Positions 1 through 7,457 of a stretch of DNA of 64,000 nucleotides are shown piece by piece (the first letter of the stretch is position 1; each line of letters starts with the position of its first letter). This DNA comes from RBG-13-43-22 sp040755035 (GTDB taxonomy: Bacteria; Desulfobacterota; RBG-13-43-22): the NCBI GenBank assembly GCA_040755035.1, contig JBFMBU010000313.1, positions 4,583 through 68,582 on the forward strand, given 5' to 3'. Under the pieces are notes generated by a model. That model made no database searches, had not been told where the DNA came from, and worked only from the letters and a program-made list of their open reading frames with translations. The position numbers were made by a program, and so were the translations under genes.

Positions 1-77
1 CGAATCGGGGCCGTTCATTGCAGAAAAAGAGGTAGCCGGGAGGCCCAGGCGGTCAGCCCTTGGGGGATGATAAGGGT

Positions 78-446
78 ATGAAATCGATCAGCTCGTTCGC
101 TTGGGTTCTTCTTTTATGGATCGGGGTTGCTCACGGGGCAGAGGATCACGAGGGGGCTAGGATCCAATATCTGATTTCCTCGGTCGAGACCCTTGAAGGG
201 GCTGTATTTATTCGAAACGGACAGGCCTATGACGGAAAAAAAGCAGGGGAGCATTTAGGGCTTAAATTAAAAGCCGCCGGAAAGCGGGTTAAGACCGCCG
301 AGGACTTTATTAAGTTATGCGCTTCCCGATCATCGGTGACGGGCATTCCTTATCAAATTCGGTTTCCCGACGGCCGGGTTCTGAAAGCGGAAACTTTCTT
401 TATAAGCACTCTGAAAAGTTACTCTGCCAAAGGGGCTCGGGAGTAG
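78..446 (+). CDS. DUF5329-like exported protein
   Basis: Small protein of 122 residues with a hydrophobic N-terminus that looks like a Sec signal peptide ending near AHGAED. The rest resembles the DUF5329 family: a YLISSVE start, an F-x-RNG motif followed by a tyrosine, then an alanine-histidine-leucine stretch (AGEHLGLKLK) and a late RFPDGR. The family has no established function and is usually exported. I chose ATG 78 over an in-frame TTG at 60 because the signal peptide begins there and a GGGGGA sequence lies upstream. It converges with the next gene, 25 bp away. Seen: signal peptide and motif order. Inferred: family and periplasmic location. Confidence 0.7.
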   Translation: MKSISSFAWVLLLWIGVAHGAEDHEGARIQYLISSVETLEGAVFIRNGQAYDGKKAGEHLGLKLKAAGKRVKTAEDFIKLCASRSSVTGIPYQIRFPDGRVLKAETFFISTLKSYSAKGARE

Positions 447-471
447 ATCCTTTCCTGTCCCTTCCGTCCCC

Positions 472-1611
472 TTATTTGGGGCCGAAATAGGGATCTTTGG
501 TTTTGGCCGGTTGGGTTGGAGACGGCGACGGTTTTTTGGTTTTGGTTTTGGTGCCGGATTTTTCCTCGGCTGCCCCCTCCGTGGTGACAGTTGTGGCCGT
601 CGTTTCCTGGGCCCTTTTTTCTTCCAACCTCTTCAACTCGGCCCGAATCTCTTCCAGCCTTTTTTCTTCAGCCCGGATTTCCTCCTGTCTTTTCTCCTCA
701 GCCTTTTTTTCTTCCAGACGTTTGATCTCCTCGCGCAACTCTTCCAAACGTTTCTCTTCGGCCCGGATTTCCTCCTGACGCTTCTCAGCCGCTCTTTTCT
801 CTAAAAGCCGTTTTTCTTCCAAGCGTTTTTCCTCGGCCCGGATTTCCTCCAATCGTTTCGCTTCCAGCTTCTTTTGTTCGGCTTGGATTTCCGCGTTTTT
901 TTTCTCTTCTGATGGTTTGTCTCCGGCCGGTTTCTCCTGGACGGATTTATCTTTTTTCTCTTTTTCCGGTTTTACCTCGGTTGTTTTTTCTTTAGCTGTT
1001 TTTTCTTCGGACGGGGCCGGTTTGCTTTCTTCCACCAGGGCGGCCAGGAAAGCCGAATCGGCCAGGATTTGTTCCGTCACCCTGACCAGGGACTCACTGA
1101 TGCTTTCCTGATAGTTCACCTCAGAAAGGCTACGTCCCCGATTCGTTCCCACACCGGAATAAACGTGCTTGAACAGAACGGTCCCCGCTTTATCCTTGAT
1201 CTCAAGAGCCAGCCGGGTTTCGGAATTATAGGTCCGCCCTTCGATAGTCCAGAACTCCATGACGGAACCGGATAGTAATCGATCCGCGGTGTCAGCGTTA
1301 TTGGCCAGTCGTAAACCTATGGCATTAAATTCATTTTTTAAAACCGTCAGGATGAAATTCCTGACCTGACGATCGTCCGAGGTTACTATACGAATGAATT
1401 TATTTTTTTCTTCCTGATTTTCGCCGATTTCCCTGGGGCGTTTTCGAGTATCCCGGATCCCTTCCCAAAAGATTCTGATGGGCGGAACTTTTTTTATTTG
1501 AACATTGACGGAGCTTTTGGGCTTATACTGAAGCTGGATCACCTTTTCATTGGCCTCGGCCAACAGGGGAATCAGCAGGAAAAAAAGGCAAATAAATAGA
1601 TATCGTTTCAA
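472..1611 (-). CDS. secreted protein with charged coiled-coil tail
   Basis: Exported protein of about 379 residues. The start is TTG 1611: a perfect AGGAGG lies 7 nt upstream, and the signal peptide (MKRYLFICLFFLL, cut near AEANEK) begins exactly there. A longer start at 1674 would put 21 extra residues before the signal. Residues about 25-200 form a globular part resembling YajG/lipoprotein-type domains (SDDRQVRNFILTVLKNEF, then an LSGSVMEFW strand). Residues about 205-365 are a Lys/Glu/Arg-rich tail built from degenerate RLEEKRAEEKRQEEIRAE units, predicted to be a long helix or coiled coil. The tail ends in a Thr/Pro/Lys segment. The function is not recognised; a periplasmic scaffold or peptidoglycan-spanning role is only a guess. 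Confidence 0.65.
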   Translation of the reverse strand: MKRYLFICLFFLLIPLLAEANEKVIQLQYKPKSSVNVQIKKVPPIRIFWEGIRDTRKRPREIGENQEEKNKFIRIVTSDDRQVRNFILTVLKNEFNAIGLRLANNADTADRLLSGSVMEFWTIEGRTYNSETRLALEIKDKAGTVLFKHVYSGVGTNRGRSLSEVNYQESISESLVRVTEQILADSAFLAALVEESKPAPSEEKTAKEKTTEVKPEKEKKDKSVQEKPAGDKPSEEKKNAEIQAEQKKLEAKRLEEIRAEEKRLEEKRLLEKRAAEKRQEEIRAEEKRLEELREEIKRLEEKKAEEKRQEEIRAEEKRLEEIRAELKRLEEKRAQETTATTVTTEGAAEEKSGTKTKTKKPSPSPTQPAKTKDPYFGPK

Positions 1612-1661
1612 GGAAGGACCTCCTGCATGAAGGATACAAACTCTAACGTACCTTAAAAGAT

Positions 1662-1769
1662 GAATGCTACGCAAATTGGATAGAATGCATTAAAAATAAG
1701 AGATAAACCCGGACCAAATGAGGAATTTTCGAATATCCAATTTGGGTTCCGGCTGATCCGGGTTGGGAT
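1662..1769 (+). repeat. dispersed element R1, copy a
   Basis: First copy of an intergenic repeat about 108 bp long. It starts GAATGCTACGCAAATTGG and ends with GGTTCCGGCTGATCCGGG. Arms AACCCGGACC (1706-1715) and GATCCGGGTT (1755-1764) are inverted and 39 nt apart. Related copies lie at 23162, 48097 and 58965. It sits between the coiled-coil gene start and tRNA-Lys. Confidence 0.7.
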
Positions 1770-1845
1770 ATTACACTAAGATGAAGGGATTATAAATCAA
1801 GAAAAAATTTCGGTCAAAAAGAAAAAGGATTTAACAGTAAAAATT

Positions 1846-1921
1846 TGGTGGGCCGTGTAGGGCTCGAACCTACGACCTACTGATTAAGAGTCAGTTGCTC
1901 TACCTGTTGAGCTAACGGCCC
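1846..1921 (-). tRNA. tRNA-Lys (anticodon CTT)
   Basis: Complete cloverleaf on the minus strand. The acceptor stem GGGCCGT pairs with ACGGCCC. There is a D-arm GCTC/GAGC, an anticodon stem ACTGA/TCAGT around the loop CTCTTAA (anticodon CTT), a T-arm GTAGG/CCTAC with TTCGAGC, discriminator A and an encoded CCA. It reads lysine AAG codons. All stems pair without mismatch. Confidence 0.96.
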
Positions 1922-1933
1922 TAAAGATGTTAT

Positions 1934-1962
1934 TTTCTAACATAAACGGCAGAAATTGACAA
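1934..1962 (-). promoter_or_regulatory. possible sigma-70 promoter of tRNA-Lys
   Basis: On the minus strand, TTGTCA (1957-1962) and TAGAAA (1934-1939) are 17 nt apart. The predicted start near 1927 is a few bases before the tRNA 5' end. The -10 match is poor. Confidence 0.4.
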
Positions 1963-1990
1963 GGGGAAAAATGTATCCCGGGAAAAAGAA

Positions 1991-2269
1991 TTATGGACTA
2001 TTTTTATCTGGTTGCGGTTTCCCCCGTTCTTTTTCTACCCCTTCCAGAATCCTTTCTATTCTCGATTTTGGCAACCGGCCGAAAAGTTTTTGCAGGGCTT
2101 CCTTGGAAAAATGCTCCTGCAGAAAGGCGTTTACTGGGATTCGCTCCTGCCAGCAACCGATCAGATTGCGGCAGGGCAGGGTCCCTTGAGAACGGCGACA
2201 ATACTGGAAGTTAAGCGTCATCCCCAGTTGGTTGCAATAAGCTTCCAGAGTATCGTAGGCGTCGATCAT
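1991..2269 (-). CDS. small cysteine-containing conserved-type protein
   Basis: About 92 residues starting at ATG 2269 (MIDAYDTLEAYCNQLG); a GTG at 2308 would add 13 residues but lies in repeat-like DNA. Cysteines fall in an orderly pattern: C-x-x-L near the start, YCRR, then LPCRNLIGCW. The rest is helical and charged (KEALQKLFGRLPKSRIERIL). I recall similar small proteins with a YCR...LPCR...CW pattern in deltaproteobacterial genomes, but I cannot name a family. The pattern could bind metal or simply stabilise the fold. It lies downstream of trpB2 on the same strand, separated by repeat-rich DNA. The codon pattern and ordered cysteines favour a real gene. Confidence 0.6.
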   Translation of the reverse strand: MIDAYDTLEAYCNQLGMTLNFQYCRRSQGTLPCRNLIGCWQERIPVNAFLQEHFSKEALQKLFGRLPKSRIERILEGVEKERGKPQPDKNSP

Positions 2270-2283
2270 GATCCGGAAGGGCT

Positions 2284-2487
2284 TCAAGTGACCGGGAGGA
2301 CCGGACACGCTGACGCGGAGCAGGGGGGGACACGGGGAGCGAGAGACAGGGAGACACGGGTAATAATAAAGATGTGGTCAAGAACAGATAGAATATCATC
2401 CTTTACGAGGTCCTTCACTTCACTGTTCACCCGTGTCGCCAAATTCTCCGCCTCACCGTGCCTCTCCAAATAACGGTTCAAAAGCAA
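2284..2487 (-). CDS. possible small ORF ending in repeat DNA
   Basis: Candidate 67-residue ORF starting with TTG 2487 just after an AAGGAG sequence, 20 bp past the trpB2 stop. The first 40 residues (NRYLERHGEAENLA, VNSEVKDLVKDDIL) look like an ordinary amphipathic helical protein. The last 25 residues (RVSLSLAPRVPPCSAS) are encoded by a low-complexity patch of short words such as GACACGGGG and look accidental. It may be a real small gene whose 3' end was overwritten by repeat insertion, or a remnant. No family recognised. Confidence 0.3.
   Translation of the reverse strand: MLLNRYLERHGEAENLATRVNSEVKDLVKDDILSVLDHIFIITRVSLSLAPRVPPCSASACPVLPVT
2305..2362. repeat. word-like repeat patch (GACACGGGG type)
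   Basis: Low-complexity purine-rich stretch with recurring GACACGG, GGAGC and GAGAC words. It resembles the other short-word patches in this window (8337, 14931, 15003, 16060, 52110). A looser continuation runs to about 2460. Confidence 0.45.
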
Positions 2488-2507
2488 AACAGCTCCTTGA
2501 CTGAAAA

Positions 2508-3875
2508 TCAGATCTTTGGTTTGGGAAATTTTTCCAGGGCTTTTAAGGATTTTTGAATGTCTTCGTCAGGCAATTCGAAATCAGCCAGTTTGCCTTCGAA
2601 GTAGGCATTGTAAGCCATCATATCCACCAGCCCGTGACCGCTCCAGTTCACCAGGATGGTCTTGGCCTTGCCTTCTTCCTTGCATTTTTTAGCCTCGGAA
2701 ATAACCGCGGCTAGGGCATGGTTGGTCTCCGGGGCCGGGATATACCCTTCCGTTCTGGACCAGGTCACGCCGGCGGCAAAGGTTTCCAGTTGCTGTACGG
2801 CTCGGGGTTCAATCAGTTTATCCAGGATCAATTGAGAAACAATAGGAGCCATACCGTGATAGCGCAATCCACCGGCATGGATTGGGGCCGGGACGAAGTT
2901 ATGGCCCAGGCTATGCATGGCCAGCAAGGGGGTCATCTGGACCGTATCCCCGAAATCATAGACAAAGGGACCTTTGGTCATGGTCGGGCATGAGGCCGGT
3001 TCTACGGCGATAATTTCAATCTTTTTCCCGCCGATCTTGTCCCGGACAAAGGGCAGGGCCATTCCGGCGAAGTTGCTTCCGCCTCCGGCACAACCGATGA
3101 CGATGTCCGGATAGTCTCCGGCCTTCTGAAGCTGCTTTTGTGCTTCCAGGCCGATGATGGTCTGATGAAGCAATACGTGGTTCAAGACACTGCCCAGGGA
3201 GTACTTGCTGCCGGGATTGGTTACGGCATCTTCCACGGCTTCACTGATGGCAATCCCCAGGCTGCCCGGGGAGTTGGGGTCCTGTTCCAATATGGTTCGA
3301 CCGGCCTTGGTGTCCGGGCTGGGGCTGGGGATACAGGTCGCTCCCCAGGTGTTCATCATCAGCCTGCGGTAAGGTTTCTGATCATAACTGATACGGACCA
3401 TATAGACCTTGATTTCCAGACCGAATAGGGCGCCGGCAAAACTCAGGGCACTGCCCCATTGTCCGGCACCGGTTTCAGTGGCAATGCGTTTGGTCCCGGA
3501 AATTTTATTGTAATAAGCCTGGGGAACGGCCGTATTGGGTTTATGACTGCCGGCCGGACTGACCCCTTCGTTTTTATAATAGATCTTGGCCGGGGTTTGT
3601 AAAAAGGCTTCCAGGGCATACGCTCGTATTAAAGGAGAAGGACGCCAGATCAGGTATTTTTCCAGGACCGGTTCCGGGATATCGATAAACCTTTGGGGAC
3701 TGACCTCCTGTTCAATAAGGGGCATGGGAAAGATGGGGGCCAGATCGTCAGGGCCGACCGGCTGACCGGTCCCGGGATGCAAAGGGGGTTGCATTCCATT
3801 GGGCATGTCTGGCAAAATGTTGTACCACTGGCGGGGCATTTCATCTTCGGTCAATAGAATTTTTTTGGGCACCAT
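2508..3875 (-). CDS. trpB2: tryptophan synthase beta chain, TrpB2 type
   Basis: PLP enzyme of 455 residues that should condense indole with L-serine to give L-tryptophan in the cytoplasm. The Schiff-base lysine is K112 in GSHKPNTA, an ETGAGQW active-site loop lies at 134-140, and the phosphate-binding GGGSN lies at 264-268. The N-terminal extension (about 75 residues before WRPSPL), the SPAGSHKPNTA motif and the length identify the TrpB2 branch, not the shorter TrpB1 (about 400). There is no trpA or other trp gene nearby, as is common for TrpB2, which may salvage indole. ATG 3875 has a strong AGGAGG 4 nt upstream. A consensus-like promoter with an inverted repeat lies at 3981-4018. Confidence 0.93.
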   Translation of the reverse strand: MVPKKILLTEDEMPRQWYNILPDMPNGMQPPLHPGTGQPVGPDDLAPIFPMPLIEQEVSPQRFIDIPEPVLEKYLIWRPSPLIRAYALEAFLQTPAKIYYKNEGVSPAGSHKPNTAVPQAYYNKISGTKRIATETGAGQWGSALSFAGALFGLEIKVYMVRISYDQKPYRRLMMNTWGATCIPSPSPDTKAGRTILEQDPNSPGSLGIAISEAVEDAVTNPGSKYSLGSVLNHVLLHQTIIGLEAQKQLQKAGDYPDIVIGCAGGGSNFAGMALPFVRDKIGGKKIEIIAVEPASCPTMTKGPFVYDFGDTVQMTPLLAMHSLGHNFVPAPIHAGGLRYHGMAPIVSQLILDKLIEPRAVQQLETFAAGVTWSRTEGYIPAPETNHALAAVISEAKKCKEEGKAKTILVNWSGHGLVDMMAYNAYFEGKLADFELPDEDIQKSLKALEKFPKPKI

Positions 3876-3980
3876 AAATCCTCCTTCTCCAATATTCGGT
3901 TTTATTTTTGTTGCATATTATAGTGTTTTAAATGAAAATATGAGGCCGAATGCCGCAGCTGAAAAAAGCCGGGAGGGCTA

Positions 3981-4018
3981 TGGGTCACACTATATATAAG
4001 GACCCACTTCACTGTCAA
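3981..4018 (-). promoter_or_regulatory. trpB2 sigma-70 promoter with inverted repeat
   Basis: On the minus strand TTGACA (4013-4018) is followed after 16 nt by TATATA (3991-3996). TGGGTC (3981-3986) and GACCCA (4001-4006) form a 6 bp inverted repeat that spans the -10 box. The hexamers match consensus closely. The repeat could be a repressor operator or coincidence. Confidence 0.65.
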
Positions 4019-4031
4019 TGGTATTTATTCA

Positions 4032-4355
4032 ATGGAGAACGATACAAAATCAATAAAAAGCGTAGTCGGGGAGCTATGGTCCGGCGGGGACGCGGTGATC
4101 GATCCCACGATCACTTCCGTTATCGCGGCCTGGTCCAGGGTCGTACCGAAATCCTTGAGGTCGGGAATGTGTCTGGAAGGTTTTAGGGAGGGGACCCTTC
4201 ATGTCCTCGTCTCCAATCCGGTAGTCGGCCAGCAGCTGCAATTTCAGAAAGAAATCCTAAGGGAGAAGATGAATGCCCTTCTGGGGAAGCCGCTGATCAA
4301 GGGTTTTCGGATCAAATCCGGTACGTTTGCCCCTATCCATCCAACCAGCGTTTGA
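4032..4355 (+). CDS. DUF721/DciA-like protein
   Basis: About 107 residues with the layout of the DUF721 (DciA) family. An N-terminal helix leads to AAWSRVVPKSL, then a strand-helix unit of the form GTLHVLVSNPVVGQQLQFQK, then a final helix and GFRIKSGTF. DciA proteins load or assist the replicative helicase DnaB in bacteria without DnaC. The family match is by pattern and the helicase role is inferred. It reads away from trpB2, and its 3' end overlaps the convergent methylase gene by 23 bp. No good ribosome binding site precedes ATG 4032, so the exact start is uncertain. Confidence 0.7.
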   Translation: MENDTKSIKSVVGELWSGGDAVIDPTITSVIAAWSRVVPKSLRSGMCLEGFREGTLHVLVSNPVVGQQLQFQKEILREKMNALLGKPLIKGFRIKSGTFAPIHPTSV

Positions 4356-5091
4356 ACTGAGGATTGTAAACCCCGACCTCCCGGTAAACCGTGAGCGGCG
4401 GCAGGACACGCAGATCCTCTCGGCCTTGATAAACCGCTTCCATTAAGACCCATTCGGCTTCTTTTTCGGCAAAAGAATGAACCAGTTGAATTTTTTTGGG
4501 CTCCAGAAGGTACTTCCGAGAAGAGGCCAATAAAGAAACCAAACGCCAGGCCGGATAGATGACAAACCATTTCCCTCCGGCCTTCAAGGCATGGGCCACG
4601 GCCATGAGCAATTCAGGCAGGGTGACCCTTATTTCATGGCGGGCCAGGGCTTTTTGCGGATCAGGGTTAATACGCCCCTTGTGCAAAGGGCGAAATGGCG
4701 GATTGCTGATGACCAGATCAAAACATCCTTTTTTAAGGTACCAGGGGAGGCGGCAAAGATCCCCGCGAATGACGAAAATTCGTTTCTCATAGCCGTTCAA
4801 AAGGACGTTTCGCCTGGCCAGATCGGCGAGGGATGCTTCCAGTTCCAAAGCGACAAAACGGGCCCCGGGAAAGTTCCGGGCCAGGAGCAGGGTCAGTATC
4901 CCGCTGCCGGTTCCCAGGTCCAGGATGCTGGAGGGTGTCTTGGAATGGACAAAATGGGAGAGGATCAAGGCGTCAATGGAAAAACGATATCCGTTTTTTT
5001 TCTGGATAAGCCGAATTCCCTTTTCCCCCCAAAAATCAAGGGTTTCATCAGTCCCAAGGCCCATCGGCTTTTCAGGGGGAAACGGATTCAT
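4333..5091 (-). CDS. tRNA1(Val) A37 N6-methyltransferase-like (TrmN6 family)
   Basis: SAM-dependent methyltransferase of about 250 residues. The family opening KNGYRFSIDALILSHF is followed by SAM motif I DLGTGSG (residues about 58-65), an acidic end of beta 2 (ALELE), and the catalytic NPPF (about 130-133) typical of N6-adenine methylases. The closest known family is YfiC/TrmN6, which methylates A37 of tRNA1(Val); the actual substrate is inferred. The gene overlaps the upstream DUF1015 stop by about 20 bp, suggesting coupling. A GTG at 5094 or an ATG at 5064 are alternative starts; 5064 would match the usual family N-terminus, and none has a clear SD. The 3' end overlaps the convergent DciA-like gene. 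Confidence 0.8.
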   Translation of the reverse strand: MNPFPPEKPMGLGTDETLDFWGEKGIRLIQKKNGYRFSIDALILSHFVHSKTPSSILDLGTGSGILTLLLARNFPGARFVALELEASLADLARRNVLLNGYEKRIFVIRGDLCRLPWYLKKGCFDLVISNPPFRPLHKGRINPDPQKALARHEIRVTLPELLMAVAHALKAGGKWFVIYPAWRLVSLLASSRKYLLEPKKIQLVHSFAEKEAEWVLMEAVYQGREDLRVLPPLTVYREVGVYNPQFKRWLDG

Positions 5092-6424
5092 CACCTTTTA
5101 GAGAATGCATCACCAATCCGGTCAAGGTTTTGGGATAAAAAAAGGTGGATTTTCTGGGCATGACCAATGAGGCTTCAGCAATACGCCGGACTTGTTCCAC
5201 CGGGGTGGGGTTCAAAAAGAAGGCCAGTCGATCCCTGCTTTTTTCCACCGATTCCAAGGTCTGTAATCCATCATGGCAATAGGTGATCATGTTTTCCCGG
5301 TCCAGATCCTCGGGTTTGATGCCCAGGATTTTTTGAAAGATAAGCCGGCTGAGAATCATGACATCCAGCCCATAAAGCAGGGGATGGAGGTCTTCGACCC
5401 AATGGCCTTTCAAGGCCTTATTTTTAAGGCTCAAAAGATAAATGAGATTGGTTTGAGGCAGGAAAAAGCCGAATGAAGGTGACGATCGCCCCTTTTCCTT
5501 TTGACGGGATTTTAACTCTGCCAGTATCTGTGACTTGAGGTCAGGGTTATAGGGGATTTTTTCAATGATAAAATCTTCAGCCAGTTTGTTTTCTAATGTG
5601 GAAGGGGTGAGTTCGATGGACCGGTTCAAGATGCGATGAACCGGAAAAATGGTCAAACCGGGGTCTTCCATGGGGCAGAAAAACATCAACGTATAGTTGA
5701 AAGATCCTGTTTCGACCAGCTCCGGAAATTGACCGAGCATATCGGCTTGAAAAGCCAGACTGGTCTCATAGCGGTGGTGACCATCGGCGATATAGACCGT
5801 TTTATTGGAAAAATTTTCCATTACCCTTTTCAGAGCTGAAGGGTCGGAAATCCTCCAGAGTTGATGATGAACAGCATCCTGATCGACAAAGTCGATAAAA
5901 GGTTCGTTGGGACGCTTTTCGGAGAGGGTAGGAATGACCGATCCCTCCGGATCCAGATAAAAAGAAAAAATCGGGCAGAATTGCATTCGGCAATGCTGAA
6001 ATAATTCATACCGGTCTCGTTTGTGGGAAGAAAAAGTTTTTTCATGAGGACGAACTTTGCCGGATTCAAAACTTTCCAGTCTCAAAAGGGCAATAAATCC
6101 GTTCCGGACCCTTATCTCTCCCCCGGGGACCTTAAAGTGGATTGTATAAAGATAGATAGCCGGTTCTCGGTCCTGAATCAGAATATTATTCTCTTGCCAT
6201 CGGGATAAATCCCGGGCGGCCCGGGTGTAACGGTTGTCTTCGGCGGTGTCTTGGGGGGAAGTCTTCCCAAAATCAATCCGTATAATATTATAGGGGTGCA
6301 ACCGGTAATAAAAGCTCTGTCCTTCCTCATCGATCACGTCGTAGGGAGGGGTTAAAACCCGGGAGAGGTCTTCAATGAGGTTGTGATTATAGAGAATTCC
6401 CCGAAAGGGGGCGATATGGGCCAC
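5072..6424 (-). CDS. DUF1015 family protein
   Basis: 450-residue cytoplasmic protein of the DUF1015 family. Hallmarks are the opening APFRGILY, VLTPPYDVIDEEG, and the central IADGHHRYETSLAF motif that is the family signature. Function is not experimentally settled; such genes often sit near serine or D-3-phosphoglycerate metabolism or tRNA genes, and the YIADGHHRYE motif resembles a ParB/sulfiredoxin-type nucleotide-binding core (inference). The start is GTG 6424 with AAAGGAG 13 nt upstream, rather far. It precedes the TrmN6-like methylase with overlap, so they are likely cotranscribed. Confidence 0.85.
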   Translation of the reverse strand: MAHIAPFRGILYNHNLIEDLSRVLTPPYDVIDEEGQSFYYRLHPYNIIRIDFGKTSPQDTAEDNRYTRAARDLSRWQENNILIQDREPAIYLYTIHFKVPGGEIRVRNGFIALLRLESFESGKVRPHEKTFSSHKRDRYELFQHCRMQFCPIFSFYLDPEGSVIPTLSEKRPNEPFIDFVDQDAVHHQLWRISDPSALKRVMENFSNKTVYIADGHHRYETSLAFQADMLGQFPELVETGSFNYTLMFFCPMEDPGLTIFPVHRILNRSIELTPSTLENKLAEDFIIEKIPYNPDLKSQILAELKSRQKEKGRSSPSFGFFLPQTNLIYLLSLKNKALKGHWVEDLHPLLYGLDVMILSRLIFQKILGIKPEDLDRENMITYCHDGLQTLESVEKSRDRLAFFLNPTPVEQVRRIAEASLVMPRKSTFFYPKTLTGLVMHSLKGDESVSP

Positions 6425-6693
6425 CTTCGTCTGTGCTCCTTTCTATTCACTGTCTATGAGGATTTTTATTACCATGACCGCGTTGCCGGGTAAAGAAAAA
6501 CATTTTCAAATTAAATCACATTTAATAATGCAACAGCGAACTATGGAGGCGAAAAATAGCTTTCGGTGGGAAAGGGCTTGGTTTTGTTAATTTCTCCCGA
6601 AGCCCCCTGCTTGGGACCGTGCAGAGGACTTCAGGAATGAATGATTGCGATGCGTAGAAAAAGCTTTCGGCCTTATTAGGTTAACGGAAAGGA
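6425..6693. other. intergenic region, nothing recognised
   Basis: 269 bp between two minus-strand genes. I see no ORF with a ribosome binding site, no tRNA and no member of the repeat families. It presumably holds the DUF1015 promoter. Confidence 0.5.
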
Positions 6694-6936
6694 TTATTTT
6701 TTCTTGGGAAGGGGTTTGACTTTTTTCCCTTTTAAATAAATCCTCAAGGCCTCATCGACTACCTCTTTAATCCCCTTTTTCTCCCAATAGGTGATGGATT
6801 TGATCTTACTGTGACTGGTCCCCCGTATCATAACGGTGGTACGTATCCATTTTTCTTCCGGTTTGAAAGGTCCTTGAGCTTTTCTGACGGTACCAGGGCG
6901 GCTTCTTTTTACCGCCGATTTTTTGCGGACAACCAT
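6694..6936 (-). CDS. small basic ribbon-helix-helix-like protein
   Basis: 80 residues, strongly basic at both ends (RKKSAVKRSRPGTVRK and KGKKVKPLPKKK). The middle, WIRTTVMIRGTSHSKIKSI followed by an amphipathic helix GIKEVVDEALRIYL, fits a ribbon-helix-helix fold: one beta strand, then two helices. That would make it a DNA-binding protein, possibly nucleoid-associated given its position 95 bp downstream of the HU gene on the same strand. A GGGGG sequence lies about 9 nt before ATG 6936. The fold is inferred from pattern alone. Confidence 0.6.
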   Translation of the reverse strand: MVVRKKSAVKRSRPGTVRKAQGPFKPEEKWIRTTVMIRGTSHSKIKSITYWEKKGIKEVVDEALRIYLKGKKVKPLPKKK

Positions 6937-7031
6937 ATGGTTTTGCCCCCATTCAAATTAAAACCACTTATCCTGATACGGATAAGGTTATTTCCCTCCG
7001 GCCTGTTTTATGGACCGTCGTCCAGGAAAGA

Positions 7032-7334
7032 CTATTTTTTGGGTGGAACAACAGCGTCCTTAAAGGCCTTGGCGATCCGCATTTTGGTAACGGTCTTGGC
7101 CGGGATCTTGATGGGTTCGCCGGTTTGGGGATTCCTGCCCGTTCTGGCTTTCCTTTTGGAAAGGACCATCTTCCCGATGCCGGGGATGGTAAACGAACCG
7201 CTTTTTTTGGTTTCTGAAACGGCTAACCGGGCCAATTCATCCAGGACCTCTTTGGAGGTGTTTTTAGTCAGCATGAATTTTCCCGCCAGATGTGAAACTA
7301 ACTGGGTTTTGGTGAGGGGTTTTTTGGTAGCCAT
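7032..7334 (-). CDS. HU/IHF-family DNA-binding protein
   Basis: 100-residue nucleoid protein. The HU/IHF signature is plain: helix-turn-helix N-terminus (KTQLVSHLAGKF), GSFTIPGIGKMVLSKRKAR, then the arm motif GRNPQTGEPIKIPAKT that inserts into the minor groove with the conserved proline. It works as a dimer that bends DNA. It has an extended N-terminus and PPKK tail. ATG 7334 follows AAGGAGG by 8 nt. A strong sigma-70 promoter is visible at 7374-7401. Hu versus IHF cannot be told from this copy. Confidence 0.92.
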   Translation of the reverse strand: MATKKPLTKTQLVSHLAGKFMLTKNTSKEVLDELARLAVSETKKSGSFTIPGIGKMVLSKRKARTGRNPQTGEPIKIPAKTVTKMRIAKAFKDAVVPPKK

Positions 7335-7373
7335 AGCCTAAGTCCTCCTTTAAAAAAAATATTTTCTTTGTTG

Positions 7374-7401
7374 TATATAATAGAAAATAAGCAAAGGTCA
7401 A
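7374..7401 (-). promoter_or_regulatory. sigma-70 promoter of the HU gene
   Basis: On the minus strand TTGACC (7396-7401) is followed after 16 nt by TATATA (7374-7379). The start site would be about 35 bp before ATG 7334, leaving an AT-rich leader that carries the AAGGAGG. Confidence 0.65.
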
Positions 7402-7457
7402 GGGAAAAAGTTGAAAACACCCAAAAAAAAGCAGAAAAAATACCTTTTTCTTTTTCG

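Noticed and set aside
497..804. Ser/Phe-rich ORFs on the plus strand
   Set aside because: Antisense to the repetitive charged tail of the coiled-coil gene, which creates long open frames by composition.
6425..6693. Possible 6S or SRP RNA gene
   Set aside because: None of the conserved motifs of 6S, SRP, RNase P or tmRNA is visible; only short G/C stretches are present.
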